Assembly (NCBI RefSeq): GCF_036345155.1
Contig: NZ_CP107772.1
Coordinates: 7,688,001 to 7,752,000, forward strand
Direction: 5' to 3'
Length of the DNA stretch: 64,000 nt
Source of the DNA: Streptomyces sp. NBC_00582
GTDB taxonomy: Bacteria; Actinomycetota; Actinomycetes; Streptomycetales; Streptomycetaceae
Shown here: in pieces, positions 50,301 through 58,585 of the stretch
Numbering within the stretch: the stretch's first letter is position 1
Layout: the number at the start of each line of letters is the position of its first letter
Notes under the pieces: model-generated
Seen by the model: the letters and a program-made list of their open reading frames with translations, nothing else
What the model was told of the DNA's origin: nothing
Databases searched by the model: none
Position numbers and translations under genes: made by a program

Positions 50301-51984
50301 CCGTCACCACCGCGACACCGTGCCCCTCCGCCTGGAGGGAACGGACCAGCGCGGCCGTACGACGATGTCCGGTGGGCGCCGCCTCGGCGAGCCCGAACCG
50401 GCGGTGCAGCCCGGGCGGCCCGCCGACCAGACGCACCTCGCCGCACTCCGCCGCCGCACGCACCAAGTGACCGGCCAGCGGATGCAGTTGGGGCACCAGG
50501 GCGGCCACCGCGACCGGGCTGCCCGCCCGTTCGACGACCAGGACCCGCGCCCCCTCCTCGGCCCACCGCGCGGCACGGGCCGCCATCTCCTCGGCCGGCC
50601 CGACGCTCTTCAGCCGCCCGTCCGACGCCTCGGCCCCCGCCCGCGGGAACGGCCGCAGCGCCCACCCGGAACGCCCCCGCCCGGCCTTCCCGGCCCGCCG
50701 CCCCTCCTCGGGCACCCCGCCCGCCTCGACCAGCTCATGGATCCGCGCATGGATCTCGTCGTCGTCCGGCAGCCCCTCGGGCTCCTCGCCCGCCGGGGCC
50801 GGCCGGACCATGTGCTCCACCGTCCACCCGCCGCCGGTCAGGAGCCGGGCGTCGAGGAGGACCATGTCGATCCGGTCGAGCCGGCGCAGCGCCTCCGGAC
50901 GCAGCACCAGGGCTCCCCGGTCGCCCAGCGTCCGGGCCAGCGAGGACGCGAACGCCTCACGCCCGAACCGGGGCCCCCGCGGAGTGCCGGCGGTCAGCAG
51001 CGCCAGCCCCCGGTCATGGCTGAGGGTCCCCAGCGAGGTGAGCCCGTACGCCGCCACGGACGTCGGCACCGCGAGGTTGGCGTACCGCTCGCCGGGCCCC
51101 GGCGGCAGCGGGGCGGGCCGGCGGTAGACGGGCACCGCGTCATGCCGGTACGACCCCTCGTGCGCGGCCAGCCGGGGCGCCCAGTCCCTCCAGGCCCGGC
51201 GCCGGGCGTGCGCCTCCGCGTACCGGGCCCCGGCCAGCACGGTGCTCACCGCGACGCCGAGCGGCCGGAACGTCAACGTGGACAGCAACAGGTTCGCCGT
51301 GGACCACCCGTACTCGGCCGCCGTCTCGCCGACCCGGTCCGCGATGCCCTCGCGCACCCGGGGGGTGGCCTCCAGCAGTTGCAGCGCCGACAGGACGACC
51401 GGCGGCAGCCCCCGCAGCCGCAGCACCCCGCCCACCGACGACACCCCCACCGCCACCACGCCCGCACCGAGCTGTACGGCCGCGCCGAGCGCCGAACCGG
51501 CCGCGCCCGGGAACCCGACCGGCCCCGGCGCCCGCCGCATCCCGCTCTCCGGCTCCCCCCGCTCGTCGGTGGGCTCGGCCGACGGCTCGGGCGCGGCGGC
51601 GTCCGCGTCGGCGACCAGGGCGAGCACACGCTCCAGGTCGGTCTCCGGCTCACAGCCGACGTAGACGCAGCCCAGCACGCCGTTCACCTCGGCGCGGCGC
51701 ACACCCGGCAGCTCCCGCAGGGCACGTTCCGCCGCCCGGGCGGCACAGGCCGTGCCGGGGCGTCCCAGGCGCCGTACCTCGATCTGCACACCGCCCGCGA
51801 CCGGCCAGTGCCGCAGGGTCCGGGACGAGGAGAGGAGCGGCTGCTCGGTCACGGCCCGCAGCGCCCCCGACAGGGCGGAACCCACCGCCGTGGAGGCCGA
51901 CGCGACGGAGCGCGAGAGGGCGGACGGGGAGAGCACGGGCCAGATCACTCCGCCTCCATCGGCCGACGAGGTCGTGGTCGGCAT
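47329..51984 (-). CDS. Giant CtpI-like P-type ATPase with an inactive-looking ATPase copy in its N-terminal half
   Basis: The 1551-residue protein is about twice usual P-type ATPase length. Active half (about 690-1551): CVAAVPEGLPFVATVAELAA near 956 (PEGLP ion site), phosphorylation motif DKTGTLTEG near 997, MVTGDHPS and TGDGANDAPAIRIADVGIAL near 1290. An HMA-like domain without CxxC lies about 67-115. Between about 160 and 680 is a second, degenerate ATPase-like region: RIDMVLLDARLLTGG stands where DKTGT would be, and VAVVTARAGRAFTRADLGVG where the hinge motif would be. Mycobacterial CtpI and CtpH have this general form. The ion is unknown; PEGLP suggests Ca, Mg or alkali cation. Likely membrane-bound with ten or more helices. 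Confidence 0.85.
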   Translation of the reverse strand: MPTTTSSADGGGVIWPVLSPSALSRSVASASTAVGSALSGALRAVTEQPLLSSSRTLRHWPVAGGVQIEVRRLGRPGTACAARAAERALRELPGVRRAEVNGVLGCVYVGCEPETDLERVLALVADADAAAPEPSAEPTDERGEPESGMRRAPGPVGFPGAAGSALGAAVQLGAGVVAVGVSSVGGVLRLRGLPPVVLSALQLLEATPRVREGIADRVGETAAEYGWSTANLLLSTLTFRPLGVAVSTVLAGARYAEAHARRRAWRDWAPRLAAHEGSYRHDAVPVYRRPAPLPPGPGERYANLAVPTSVAAYGLTSLGTLSHDRGLALLTAGTPRGPRFGREAFASSLARTLGDRGALVLRPEALRRLDRIDMVLLDARLLTGGGWTVEHMVRPAPAGEEPEGLPDDDEIHARIHELVEAGGVPEEGRRAGKAGRGRSGWALRPFPRAGAEASDGRLKSVGPAEEMAARAARWAEEGARVLVVERAGSPVAVAALVPQLHPLAGHLVRAAAECGEVRLVGGPPGLHRRFGLAEAAPTGHRRTAALVRSLQAEGHGVAVVTARAGRAFTRADLGVGVLTGTRRVPWDADVAAPPDVAHLLLTALPEARRLAVLCARLEGAGALAASALGLLVPRPGAWARARLVSDGVTVSGITAGFWAARRLHARPAPAATERTPWHAMTVRQVMGRLGTSSRGLDEAEAARRRQSEGRGPHAGPMTLAGRIAEELANPLTPVLAVGGGISAALGSVVDAVLIGGVLGVDALVGGVQRQRADEEAERLVEATSVRARVRRGTGGEPVEVPAELLVRGDVVDLRAGDSVPADCRVVRARGLEADESSLTGESLPVAKDSAPNAARAVADRTSMLYEGTTVAAGHALAVVVATGAATEAGSAAQAGPEDGPPESGVERRLKALGRWFLPMSVAAGVALFAVDLVRSRPLGAALGSAVSLCVAAVPEGLPFVATVAELAAARRLSARDTLVRSASTIEALGRTDVLCFDKTGTLTEGRITLQQVSDGRESRRPDGFGPALRRVVATAALAGPPGPASGLTHPTDRAIAAAAELLGEAPARAAGHGADTWERVAELPFEPGRGFHAVLGRSGGRARIVVKGAPEVVLARCERVRREGADEPFGEGAREETEAEIDRLARQGLRVLAVAEHVLAPDAPQDDGELAEVADVSDENLDGLCLLGLLGLADPVRATAAESVRRLARAGVRIVMVTGDHPSTAAAIARELRPHEEPRLMTGAELDALDDDALAGALPGVTVFARVTPAHKARIVGALRSGGRIVAVTGDGANDAPAIRIADVGIALGSRATPAARSAADVVITDDRIETIVDAIVEGRAMWASVRKALGILLGGNVGEIAFTLATGLFTGGSALNARQLLLVNLLTDMLPAMAIAARPPADDPDRLLAEGPEASLGAALTRHMRLRAVVTTAAAAGAWVAARATGTRGRADTVALVALVSSQLLQTLQDAGRDPLVAVAVVGSLVTLVVVVTVPGLSHFFGSRPLGPGGWTIAVTSAVASVLVPALVQHLRTVGQSSPAVHPQAAAWTG

Positions 51985-52085
51985 CCCGAAGGACGCGCGG
52001 TTCGCACCAGTATGTGCACATCACGACGGCCTCGTCCTGCCCGACCGGGCCGGTGGATGCCCCGGAGGAAGGAGTCGAGGAGGGG

Positions 52086-52724
52086 TCAGACGACGGGCTC
52101 GGCGGCGCGGGGGGCGCAGCCGAGGACATGCGCCTTCACCAGCTCCGCGATCCGCGGGTCCCGGCGGCGGAACGCCTGGACCAGCTCCTCGTGCTCCTCG
52201 GCGTACGACTGCTGACGCGTCCCCAGCCAGCGGATGGACAGCGCGGTGAACACCTCGATGCCGAGGCCCTCCCAGGTGTGCAGCAGCACCGAGTTGCCCG
52301 CCGCCCTGACCAGCTCGCGGTGGAAGCCCACGGTGTGCCGCACCTGGGCGGTGCCGTCGGCGTTGCGGTCGGCCTCGTAGAGCGCGGCGACATGCGGCTC
52401 CAGGGCCGAGCAGTCCTCCGCCAGCCGCCCGGCCGCCAGCTCGGCGGCGATGGCCTCCAGGCCGGCCCGCACGGGGTAGCTCTCCTCCAGGTCGGCCGCG
52501 GTCAGGTTCCGCACCCGGACGCCCTTGTTCGGCGCGGACTCGATCAGCCGCAGGCTCTCCAGTTCGCGCAGTGCCTCGCGCACCGGGGTCTGGCTGACCT
52601 CCAGCTCGGTGGCGATCCGCCGCTCCACGATGCGCTCGCCCGGCTTCCAGCGCCCGCTGACGATCCCCTCCACGATGTGCTCGCGGATCTGTTCGCGCAG
52701 CGAGTGGACGACGGGCGCGGTCAT
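52086..52724 (-). CDS. GntR-family regulator, FCD subgroup
   Basis: ATG 52724 follows GGAG; 212 residues. The N-terminal winged helix (IVERRIATELEVSQTPVREA, LRELESLRLIESAPNKGVRV) is a GntR type. The C-terminal helical FCD domain has FHRELVRAAGNSVLL. FCD regulators bind carboxylic-acid ligands and some, like PdhR, control pyruvate dehydrogenase. It lies between the ATPase and E2/lpd genes, with aceE on the far side, so control of aceE or the E2-lpd operon is reasonable but unproven. A TTGTCTAAAC motif lies just upstream and may be autoregulatory. Confidence 0.88.
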   Translation of the reverse strand: MTAPVVHSLREQIREHIVEGIVSGRWKPGERIVERRIATELEVSQTPVREALRELESLRLIESAPNKGVRVRNLTAADLEESYPVRAGLEAIAAELAAGRLAEDCSALEPHVAALYEADRNADGTAQVRHTVGFHRELVRAAGNSVLLHTWEGLGIEVFTALSIRWLGTRQQSYAEEHEELVQAFRRRDPRIAELVKAHVLGCAPRAAEPVV

Positions 52725-52765
52725 GAGTGCTCCTTAAGGAGGGGCCGCCCTTGGGCCCCGGGGGC

Positions 52766-52785
52766 GTTTGACGTTTAGACAATAC
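52766..52785 (-). promoter_or_regulatory. Possible autoregulatory site upstream of the GntR gene
   Basis: On the minus strand the sequence is GTATTGTCTAAACGTCAAAC (20 bases), 42-61 bases before the GntR start. TTGTCTAAAC-type motifs are typical of FCD-GntR operators in actinobacteria. It is not a perfect palindrome, so this is a weak prediction. Confidence 0.35.
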
Positions 52786-52877
52786 GGCCGGTATGCGCCG
52801 CGGGTCAGGCGGGCGGGGGCGCTTTTACGCAGGTGAGACATGGCTTACACCGGCGGGTACGGGTTGTGTGTGCCGGG

Positions 52878-52900
52878 TCGCCCGGTTCCCCGCGCCCCTG
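52878..52900 (-). repeat. Dispersed intergenic repeat, short type, minus orientation
   Basis: Minus strand reads CAGGGGCGCGGGGAACCGGGCGAC, a variant of the short element (three substitutions after GGGGAAC). Between the GntR gene and the E2 terminator. Confidence 0.65.
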
Positions 52901-52927
52901 GGAGTCGGAGTCGCCGTACGCCAAAAG

Positions 52928-52963
52928 CGGCGCCCCGCCCGAGTGAGCCCGGGCGGGGCGCCG
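52928..52963. terminator. E2 gene terminator hairpin
   Basis: CGGCGCCCCGCCCG (52928-52941) pairs with CGGGCGGGGCGCCG (52950-52963). It begins 20 bases past the stop of the E2 gene on the minus strand. Confidence 0.88.
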
Positions 52964-52982
52964 TACCGCGTGATCGGGTGGC

Positions 52983-54770
52983 TCAGAGGCCGAGTTCGAC
53001 CTCGAACTCGCCCGCCTCCAGGATCGCCTTGACCGCGGTCAGGTAACGGGCCGCGTCGGCGCCGTCGACCAGGCGGTGGTCGTAGGACAGGGTCAGGTAC
53101 GTCATGTCGCGGACGCCGATGACCGTGCCCTCCTCCGTCTCGATGACGGCCGGGCGCTTGACCGTGGCGCCGATGCCGAGGATCGCGACCTGGCCCGGCG
53201 GCACGATGATCGTGTCGAAGAGCGCACCGCGCGAACCGGTGTTGGAGATGGTGAAGGTCGCGCCGGACAGCTCGTCCGGGGTGATCTTGTTGCCGCGGAC
53301 CTTGCCGGCCAGGTCGGCCGTGGCCTTGGCGATACCGGCGATGTTGAGGTCGCCCGCGCCCTTGATGACCGGGGTCATCAGGCCCTTCTCCGAGTCCACC
53401 GCGATTCCGACGTTCTCGGAGTCGAAGTAGGTGATCGTGCCCTCGGCCTCGTTGATCTTGGCGTTGATGACCGGGTGGGCCTTCAGCGCCTGGGCCGCCG
53501 CCTTCACGAAGAACGGCATCGGGGAGAGCTTGACGCCCTCGCGCGCGGCGAAGGAGTCCTTGGCCTGGGCGCGCAGGCGCATCAGACGGGTGACGTCGAC
53601 CTCGACGACGGAGGAGAGCTGCGCCTGCTCGTGCAGCGCCTTCACCATGTTGTCGCCGATGACCTTGCGGATGCGGGGCATCTTGACGGTCTGGCCGCGC
53701 AGGGGGGAGACCTGAAGCGCCGGGGCCTTCTTCGCGGTGGCCGGAGCCGCGGCGGCCGGGGCCGGGGCAGCGGCGGCGGCCTTCGCGGCCTCGGCGGCGG
53801 CGATGACGTCCTGCTTGCGGATACGACCGCCGACGCCGGTGCCCTTGACGGAGCCCAGGTCGACGCCGTTCTCGGCGGCGAGCTTGCGCACCAGCGGGGT
53901 GACGTAGGCACCCTCGTCGGTGGGCTGGGCGGCGGCGGGCGCGGGCGCGACGGGCGCCGGGGCGACCGGGGCCGGAGCCACCGGCGCGGGGGCCGGGGCC
54001 GGGGCCGCGGGCTGGACCGGGGCCGGAGCGGCGGCGGCCGGGGCGGCCGGAGCGGCCGGGGCCGGAGCCGGGGCGGCGGGAGCGGCCGGAGCCGGGGCAG
54101 CGGCGGCGGGCGCCGGGGCCGGGGCGGCCGGGGCCGGAGCGGCGGCCGGAGCCGCGCCAGGCGCGCCGATGACGGCGAGCTTGGCGCCGACCTCGGCGGT
54201 CTCGTCCTCACCGACGACGATCTCCAGCAGCACACCCGAGGTGGGCGCGGGGATCTCGGTGTCGACCTTGTCGGTGGAGACCTCGAGCAGCGGCTCGTCG
54301 GCCTCGACGCTGTCGCCGACCGACTTCAGCCAGCGGGTGACGGTGCCCTCGGTGACGGACTCGCCGAGCGCGGGCAGGACCACGTCCGTGCCCTCGGCGG
54401 AGCCGGCGCCGGCGGTGGCCTCGGCGGTGGGCGCCGGGGCGGGGGCGGCCTGCTCGGTGGAGGGCTGGGCGGCCGGGGCCGGAGCGGCGGCCGGCTCGGC
54501 GGCCGGAGCCGGAGCGGCGGCGGGCGCGCCGGTGCCGTCGTCGATGATCGCCAGCTCGGCGCCCACCTCGACGGTCTCGTCCTCGGCGACCTTGATGGAC
54601 GCCAGGATGCCCGCGGCGGGCGCGGGGATCTCGGTGTCGACCTTGTCGGTGGAGACCTCGAGCAGCGGCTCGTCGGCCTCTACACGCTCACCCTCGGCCT
54701 TCAGCCAGCGGGTGACGGTGCCCTCGGTGACGCTCTCGCCGAGCGCCGGAAGGGTTACGGAAACCGCCAT
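52983..54770 (-). CDS. sucB: Dihydrolipoamide acyltransferase E2 with two lipoyl domains
   Basis: 595 residues. Two lipoyl domains (about 1-77 and 128-205) share identical blocks, including [14 protein letters not shown] and a 22-residue stretch around the lipoylated lysine of STDKVD (Lys43 and about Lys170). Very long Ala/Pro linkers separate them and lead to a peripheral-subunit-binding domain ([20 protein letters not shown], about 289-325). The catalytic domain has DHRLVDG near 565. It is often named sucB, but in actinobacteria one E2 of this type serves the pyruvate complex (with AceE) and probably also the 2-oxoglutarate complex. It is downstream of lpd, 60 bases apart. Confidence 0.95.
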   Translation of the reverse strand: MAVSVTLPALGESVTEGTVTRWLKAEGERVEADEPLLEVSTDKVDTEIPAPAAGILASIKVAEDETVEVGAELAIIDDGTGAPAAAPAPAAEPAAAPAPAAQPSTEQAAPAPAPTAEATAGAGSAEGTDVVLPALGESVTEGTVTRWLKSVGDSVEADEPLLEVSTDKVDTEIPAPTSGVLLEIVVGEDETAEVGAKLAVIGAPGAAPAAAPAPAAPAPAPAAAAPAPAAPAAPAPAPAAPAAPAAAAPAPVQPAAPAPAPAPVAPAPVAPAPVAPAPAAAQPTDEGAYVTPLVRKLAAENGVDLGSVKGTGVGGRIRKQDVIAAAEAAKAAAAAPAPAAAAPATAKKAPALQVSPLRGQTVKMPRIRKVIGDNMVKALHEQAQLSSVVEVDVTRLMRLRAQAKDSFAAREGVKLSPMPFFVKAAAQALKAHPVINAKINEAEGTITYFDSENVGIAVDSEKGLMTPVIKGAGDLNIAGIAKATADLAGKVRGNKITPDELSGATFTISNTGSRGALFDTIIVPPGQVAILGIGATVKRPAVIETEEGTVIGVRDMTYLTLSYDHRLVDGADAARYLTAVKAILEAGEFEVELGL

Positions 54771-54830
54771 GGTTTCGGTTGCTCCTTACGAGTTGCGGAA
54801 GTCTGTGTCGTCGCTTCGTCGACCGAGGGG

Positions 54831-56219
54831 TCAGTCGTGCGCGTGCAGCGGCTTGCCCGCGAGGGCCAGGTGGGCCTCGCCGAGCGCCTCGTTCTGCGTC
54901 GGGTGGGCGTGGATGAGCTGGGCGACCTCGGCCGGCAGCGCCTCCCAGTTGTAGATCAGCTGGGCCTCGCCGACCTGCTCGCCCATGCGGTCGCCGACCA
55001 TGTGGACGCCGACCACGGCACCGTCCTTGACCTGGACGAGCTTGATCTCGCCCGCGGTGTTCAGGATCTTGCTCTTGCCGTTGCCCGCCAGGTTGTACTT
55101 CAGAGCGACGACCTTGTCCGCGCCGTAGATCTCCTTGGCCTTGGCCTCGGTGATGCCCACGGAGGCGACCTCGGGGTGGCAGTAGGTCACCCGCGGGACA
55201 CCGTCGTAGTCGATCGGGACGGCCTTCAGACCGGCCAGGCGCTCCGCCACCAGGATGCCCTCGGCGAAGCCGACGTGCGCGAGCTGGAGGGTCGGGACGA
55301 GGTCACCGACGGCGGAGATGGTGGGGACGTTCGTCCGCATGTACTCGTCGACCAGGACGTAGCCGCGGTCCATCGCGACGCCCTGCTCCTCGTAGCCGAG
55401 ACCGGCGGAGACCGGGCCGCGGCCGACCGCGACCAGCAGGATCTCGGCCTCGAACTCCTTGCCGTCGGCCAGGGTGACCTTGACGCCGTCGGCGGTGTAC
55501 TCGGCCTTCGAGAAGAAGGTGCCGAGGTTGAACTTGATGCCGCGCTTGCGGAAGGCGCGCTCCAGCAGCTTGGAGCTGTTCTCGTCCTCGACCGGGACGA
55601 GGTGCTTCAGTCCCTCGATGACGGTGACGTCCGCGCCGAACGACTTCCACGCCGAGGCGAACTCGACGCCGATGACACCGCCGCCGAGGATGATCGCGGA
55701 CTTCGGTACGCGGTCCAGGACGAGGGCGTGGTCGGAGGAGATGATCCGGTTGCCGTCGATCTCCAGGCCCGGCAGCGACTTCGGCACGGAGCCGGTCGCC
55801 AGCAGGACGTGACGGCCCTGGACGCGCTGTCCGTTGACGTCGACGGAGGTGGGGGAGGACAGCCGGCCCTCACCCTCGATGTACGTCACCTTGCGGGAGG
55901 CGACGAGCCCCTGGAGCCCCTTGTACAGGCCGGAGATGACACCGTCCTTGTACTTGTGGACCCCGGCGATGTCGATGCCCTCGAAGGTGGCCTTGACGCC
56001 GAACTGCGCGCTCTCGCGCGCCTGGTCGGCGATCTCGCCCGCGTGCAGCAGGGCCTTGGTGGGGATGCAACCCCGGTGCAGGCAGGTGCCGCCGACCTTG
56101 TCCTTCTCGATCAGGGCGACGTCCAGGCCCAGCTGCGCCCCGCGCAGGGCCGCGGCGTAACCGCCACTACCACCGCCGAGGATCACTAGGTCGAAAACGG
56201 TGCTGGCGTCGTTCGCCAC
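54831..56219 (-). CDS. lpdA: Dihydrolipoyl dehydrogenase (E3)
   Basis: GTG 56219 follows GGAGGACGTGAC; 462 residues. This flavoprotein reoxidises the E2 lipoyl arms with NAD. Visible motifs: FAD site LVILGGGSGGYAAALRGAQL, redox disulfide GGTCLHRGCIPTKALL, NAD site ILGGGVIGVEFASAW, second FAD motif ISAVGDLVPTLQLAH and C-terminal His-Glu pair in HAHPTQNEALGEA. It is the first gene of an lpd-E2 operon. Upstream lies a 460-base repeat-rich intergenic region. Confidence 0.97.
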   Translation of the reverse strand: MANDASTVFDLVILGGGSGGYAAALRGAQLGLDVALIEKDKVGGTCLHRGCIPTKALLHAGEIADQARESAQFGVKATFEGIDIAGVHKYKDGVISGLYKGLQGLVASRKVTYIEGEGRLSSPTSVDVNGQRVQGRHVLLATGSVPKSLPGLEIDGNRIISSDHALVLDRVPKSAIILGGGVIGVEFASAWKSFGADVTVIEGLKHLVPVEDENSSKLLERAFRKRGIKFNLGTFFSKAEYTADGVKVTLADGKEFEAEILLVAVGRGPVSAGLGYEEQGVAMDRGYVLVDEYMRTNVPTISAVGDLVPTLQLAHVGFAEGILVAERLAGLKAVPIDYDGVPRVTYCHPEVASVGITEAKAKEIYGADKVVALKYNLAGNGKSKILNTAGEIKLVQVKDGAVVGVHMVGDRMGEQVGEAQLIYNWEALPAEVAQLIHAHPTQNEALGEAHLALAGKPLHAHD

Positions 56220-56400
56220 GTCACGTCCTCCATGCATGTGCGCCGTGCGCCGGTCGTCGCTGACCGCCGGCGGCTGGTGTCCGGCCGCTCTTTCTTCGGC
56301 CCTGTGGTGGGGGCCCTGTCCTGCCGACGCCCATCCTCGCACTTGTCGGAGGCCAACGAGACACGGGGCACCTATGTGAGACGCCCCACTGTGCCGACCC

Positions 56401-56465
56401 CAGGGCCGCGGGGCCGTGTCGATCCGCGGCTCCGCCGCGCGGGCGCGACCGGCTGGGCTCCCTGG
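56401..56465 (+). repeat. Long-type intergenic repeat, tandem copy 1
   Basis: 65 bases starting CAGGGCCGCGGGGCCGTGTC. With copy 2 (56488-56552) it differs at only two positions, so the pair is a recent duplication with an 87-base period. The centre GCGGCTCCGCCGC is self-complementary. Also related to 39359-39415 and 60635-60693. Confidence 0.85.
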
Positions 56466-56487
56466 TGACGGGCGTCAGTGGTCCCAC

Positions 56488-56552
56488 CAGGGCCGCGGGG
56501 CCGTGTCGATCCGCGGCTGCGCCGCGCGGGCGCGACCGGCTGGGTTCCCTGG
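56488..56552 (+). repeat. Long-type intergenic repeat, tandem copy 2
   Basis: As copy 1, with CTGCGCC in place of CTCCGCC and GGGTTCCC in place of GGGCTCCC. The 460-base region between lpd and pepA carries no gene I can support. Confidence 0.85.
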
Positions 56553-56576
56553 CAGGCGGGCGTGACTCGTCCCACT

Positions 56577-56607
56577 CAGGGGCGCGGGGAACTGCGCGAC
56601 AGGCCAC
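56577..56607 (+). repeat. Dispersed intergenic repeat, short type
   Basis: CAGGGGCGCGGGGAACTGCG followed by CGACAGGCCAC. Same string as the elements near 36118 and 60753. It lies about 75 bases before the end of pepA (convergent orientation does not apply; pepA runs leftwards towards it). Confidence 0.75.
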
Positions 56608-56679
56608 ATCCGGCCCGCACTCGCCACACGGACGGTCGGACCCGAGTGACCAGGCGCACAGTCCCCCCAGCCCAGGCGG

Positions 56680-58206
56680 CTAGCCCAGTTCACCCGCCGC
56701 GGTCAGTTCGGCGAGGCGCACCAGCGTGCGCACAGCCGTCCCGGTGCCGCCCTTCGGCGTGTACCCGAAGGGCCCGCCCTCGTTGAACGCGGGCCCGGCG
56801 ATGTCCAGATGCGCCCAGGTGATCCCCTCACCCACGAACTCCCGCAGGAACAGCCCGGCCACCAGCCCGCCGCCCATCCGCTCACCCATGTTCGCGATGT
56901 CGGCGGTGGCCGAGTCCATGCCCTTGCGCAGGTGCTCCGGCAGCGGCATCGGCCAGGCCGGCTCGCCGACCTCCTCGGCGGCCTCGTGCACCGCGGTGCG
57001 GAACGCGTCGTCGTTGGCCATGATCCCGAACGTCCGGCTGCCCAGCGCCAGCATCATCGCCCCGGTCAGCGTCGCCACGTCGACGATCGCGTCCGGCTTC
57101 TCCTGGGACGCCGCCCACAGCGCGTCGGCCAGCACGAGCCGGCCCTCCGCGTCGGTGTTCAGCACCTCCACGGTCTTGCCGCTGTACATCCGCAGCACGT
57201 CACCCGGGCGGGTGGCGGTGCCCGACGGCATGTTCTCGGCCAGGGCGAGCCAGCCGGTGACGTTGACCTCGAGCCCGAGGCGCGCGGCGGCGACCACGGC
57301 GGCGAAGACCGCCGCCGCCCCGCTCATGTCGCACTTCATCGTCTCGTTGTGACCGGCCGGCTTCAGCGAGATGCCGCCCGAGTCGTAGGTGATGCCCTTG
57401 CCGACGAAGGCGAGGTGCTTGTCCGCCTTGGAGGAGGTGTACGACAGCTTGACCAGGCGCGGGGCCGCGGCGGAGCCGCCGCCGACGCCCAGGATGCCGC
57501 CGTAGCCGCCCTTGGCGAGGGCCTTCTCGTCGAGCACCTGCACCTTGATGCCGTGCTCCTTGGCCGCGGTCTGCGCCAGGGCGGCGAACGCCTCGGGGTC
57601 GAGGTCGTTCGGCGGCATGTTGATCAGGTCGCGGGCCCGGTTGAGCTCCTCGCCGACGGCGGTGGCACGGGCGAGCGCGGCCTTGTGGGCGGCGTCGCGC
57701 GGCTTCCCGCCGAGCAGGGCGGCCTCGGCGAGCGGTGCCTTGGCGTTCTTCGCCTTGGCGTCGGCGCCGTTCTGCTTGTACGTGTCGAAGGAGTAGGCGC
57801 CCAGCACCACGCCCTCGGCGACCGCGCCGACGTCGCCGGCGTCCGTGAGGGGGAGGGCGAAGGCGGCCTTCTTGGAGCCGGTGAGGGCGCGGGCGGCCAC
57901 GCCGGCCGCCCTGCGGAGCGCCTCGGCGTCGAAGGAGGCGTCCTTCTCGGGCTCCGCGCCCAGCCCCACCGCGAGCACGAGCGGTGCCTTGAAGCCGGCC
58001 GGGGCGGGCAGCTTCGTCAGCTCGCCCTCGGCGCCGGTGGCACCGAGGGTTTCCAGCACGCCGGCGAGGCGGCCGTCGTAGGCCTGGTCGACGGGCTCGG
58101 AGCCCGGGGCAACGATCGGGCCCTTTGCGCCCTTGGCGACACCGATCACGATCGCGTCGGCCCGGAGGCCGGGCGCCGCGGCGGTGCTGAGAGTGAGAGC
58201 AGTCAC
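56680..58206 (-). CDS. pepA: Leucyl aminopeptidase (M17)
   Basis: GTG 58206; 508 residues. A cytosolic hexameric zinc exopeptidase that removes N-terminal Leu and other residues. The C-terminal catalytic domain shows FVGKGITYDSGGISLKPAGH, KCDMSGAAAVFAAVVAAA, and NTDAEGRLVLADAL with the metal and bicarbonate ligands. The N-terminal domain (about 1-180) is the usual M17 alpha/beta domain. All ligand residues are present. Confidence 0.97.
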   Translation of the reverse strand: MTALTLSTAAAPGLRADAIVIGVAKGAKGPIVAPGSEPVDQAYDGRLAGVLETLGATGAEGELTKLPAPAGFKAPLVLAVGLGAEPEKDASFDAEALRRAAGVAARALTGSKKAAFALPLTDAGDVGAVAEGVVLGAYSFDTYKQNGADAKAKNAKAPLAEAALLGGKPRDAAHKAALARATAVGEELNRARDLINMPPNDLDPEAFAALAQTAAKEHGIKVQVLDEKALAKGGYGGILGVGGGSAAAPRLVKLSYTSSKADKHLAFVGKGITYDSGGISLKPAGHNETMKCDMSGAAAVFAAVVAAARLGLEVNVTGWLALAENMPSGTATRPGDVLRMYSGKTVEVLNTDAEGRLVLADALWAASQEKPDAIVDVATLTGAMMLALGSRTFGIMANDDAFRTAVHEAAEEVGEPAWPMPLPEHLRKGMDSATADIANMGERMGGGLVAGLFLREFVGEGITWAHLDIAGPAFNEGGPFGYTPKGGTGTAVRTLVRLAELTAAGELG

Positions 58207-58585
58207 GGTGGTGAAATCTCGCTTCCGATGTGGAGTTGCTGTGGCCGGAATGTGTGGGTCGACCGGGCCCGGCAGCAGACCCTAGGTCCTGGCCGCGGGC
58301 GCGGTCGCGTCCGGGGTCGGTCGCACCGGCGCGGCGAACCGGCGTGACGAACCCCGCAACGAGCCTACGCGTGCCTGCGCATTCGCTCATGCACGCGAGC
58401 GTTCACCTGTCGGTGGCGTCGTAGCCACTTCTGGATCCTCGCACTCCATGAGGTGGGTCACACTCGTCGGGTTCCGGCGAAGAGATCGCTTCGCTGTTTC
58501 GCACGAATTCCACGGATTCTTCGCCGTATCGGCACAGCCATGTCTGCTGCCCGCGCGGAGATCCATCTCTGGGGGAGGACACACC
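58207..58585. other. Intergenic region between pepA and the deacetylase-like gene
   Basis: A 379-base region between divergent starts. I see no gene with codon bias that fits. The deacetylase-like gene has a ribosome site GGGGGAGGA just before 58586. No repeat elements or strong hairpins are visible. A promoter for each gene must lie here, but I cannot place them. Confidence 0.5.

Noticed and set aside
48172..52215. 1347-codon plus-strand frame over the P-type ATPase
   Set aside because: Arg/Pro/His/Gly-rich with no recognisable motif; it is the antisense shadow of a gene with clear P-type ATPase motifs.
53920..54954. Gly/Ala-rich frame (GATGAG repeats) resembling an elastin-like protein
   Set aside because: It is the reverse complement of the E2 Ala/Pro linkers, not a separate gene.
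53076..56189. 1037-codon plus-strand frame over E2 and lpd
   Set aside because: Antisense to two clear enzyme genes; composed of Gly/Arg/Val runs produced by the Ala/Pro linker codons in reverse.
58207..58585. In-frame upstream extension of the deacetylase-like gene to 58448
   Set aside because: The extra 46 residues are Arg/Phe-rich without a signal peptide, whereas ATG 58586 has a strong ribosome site and begins a normal signal sequence.
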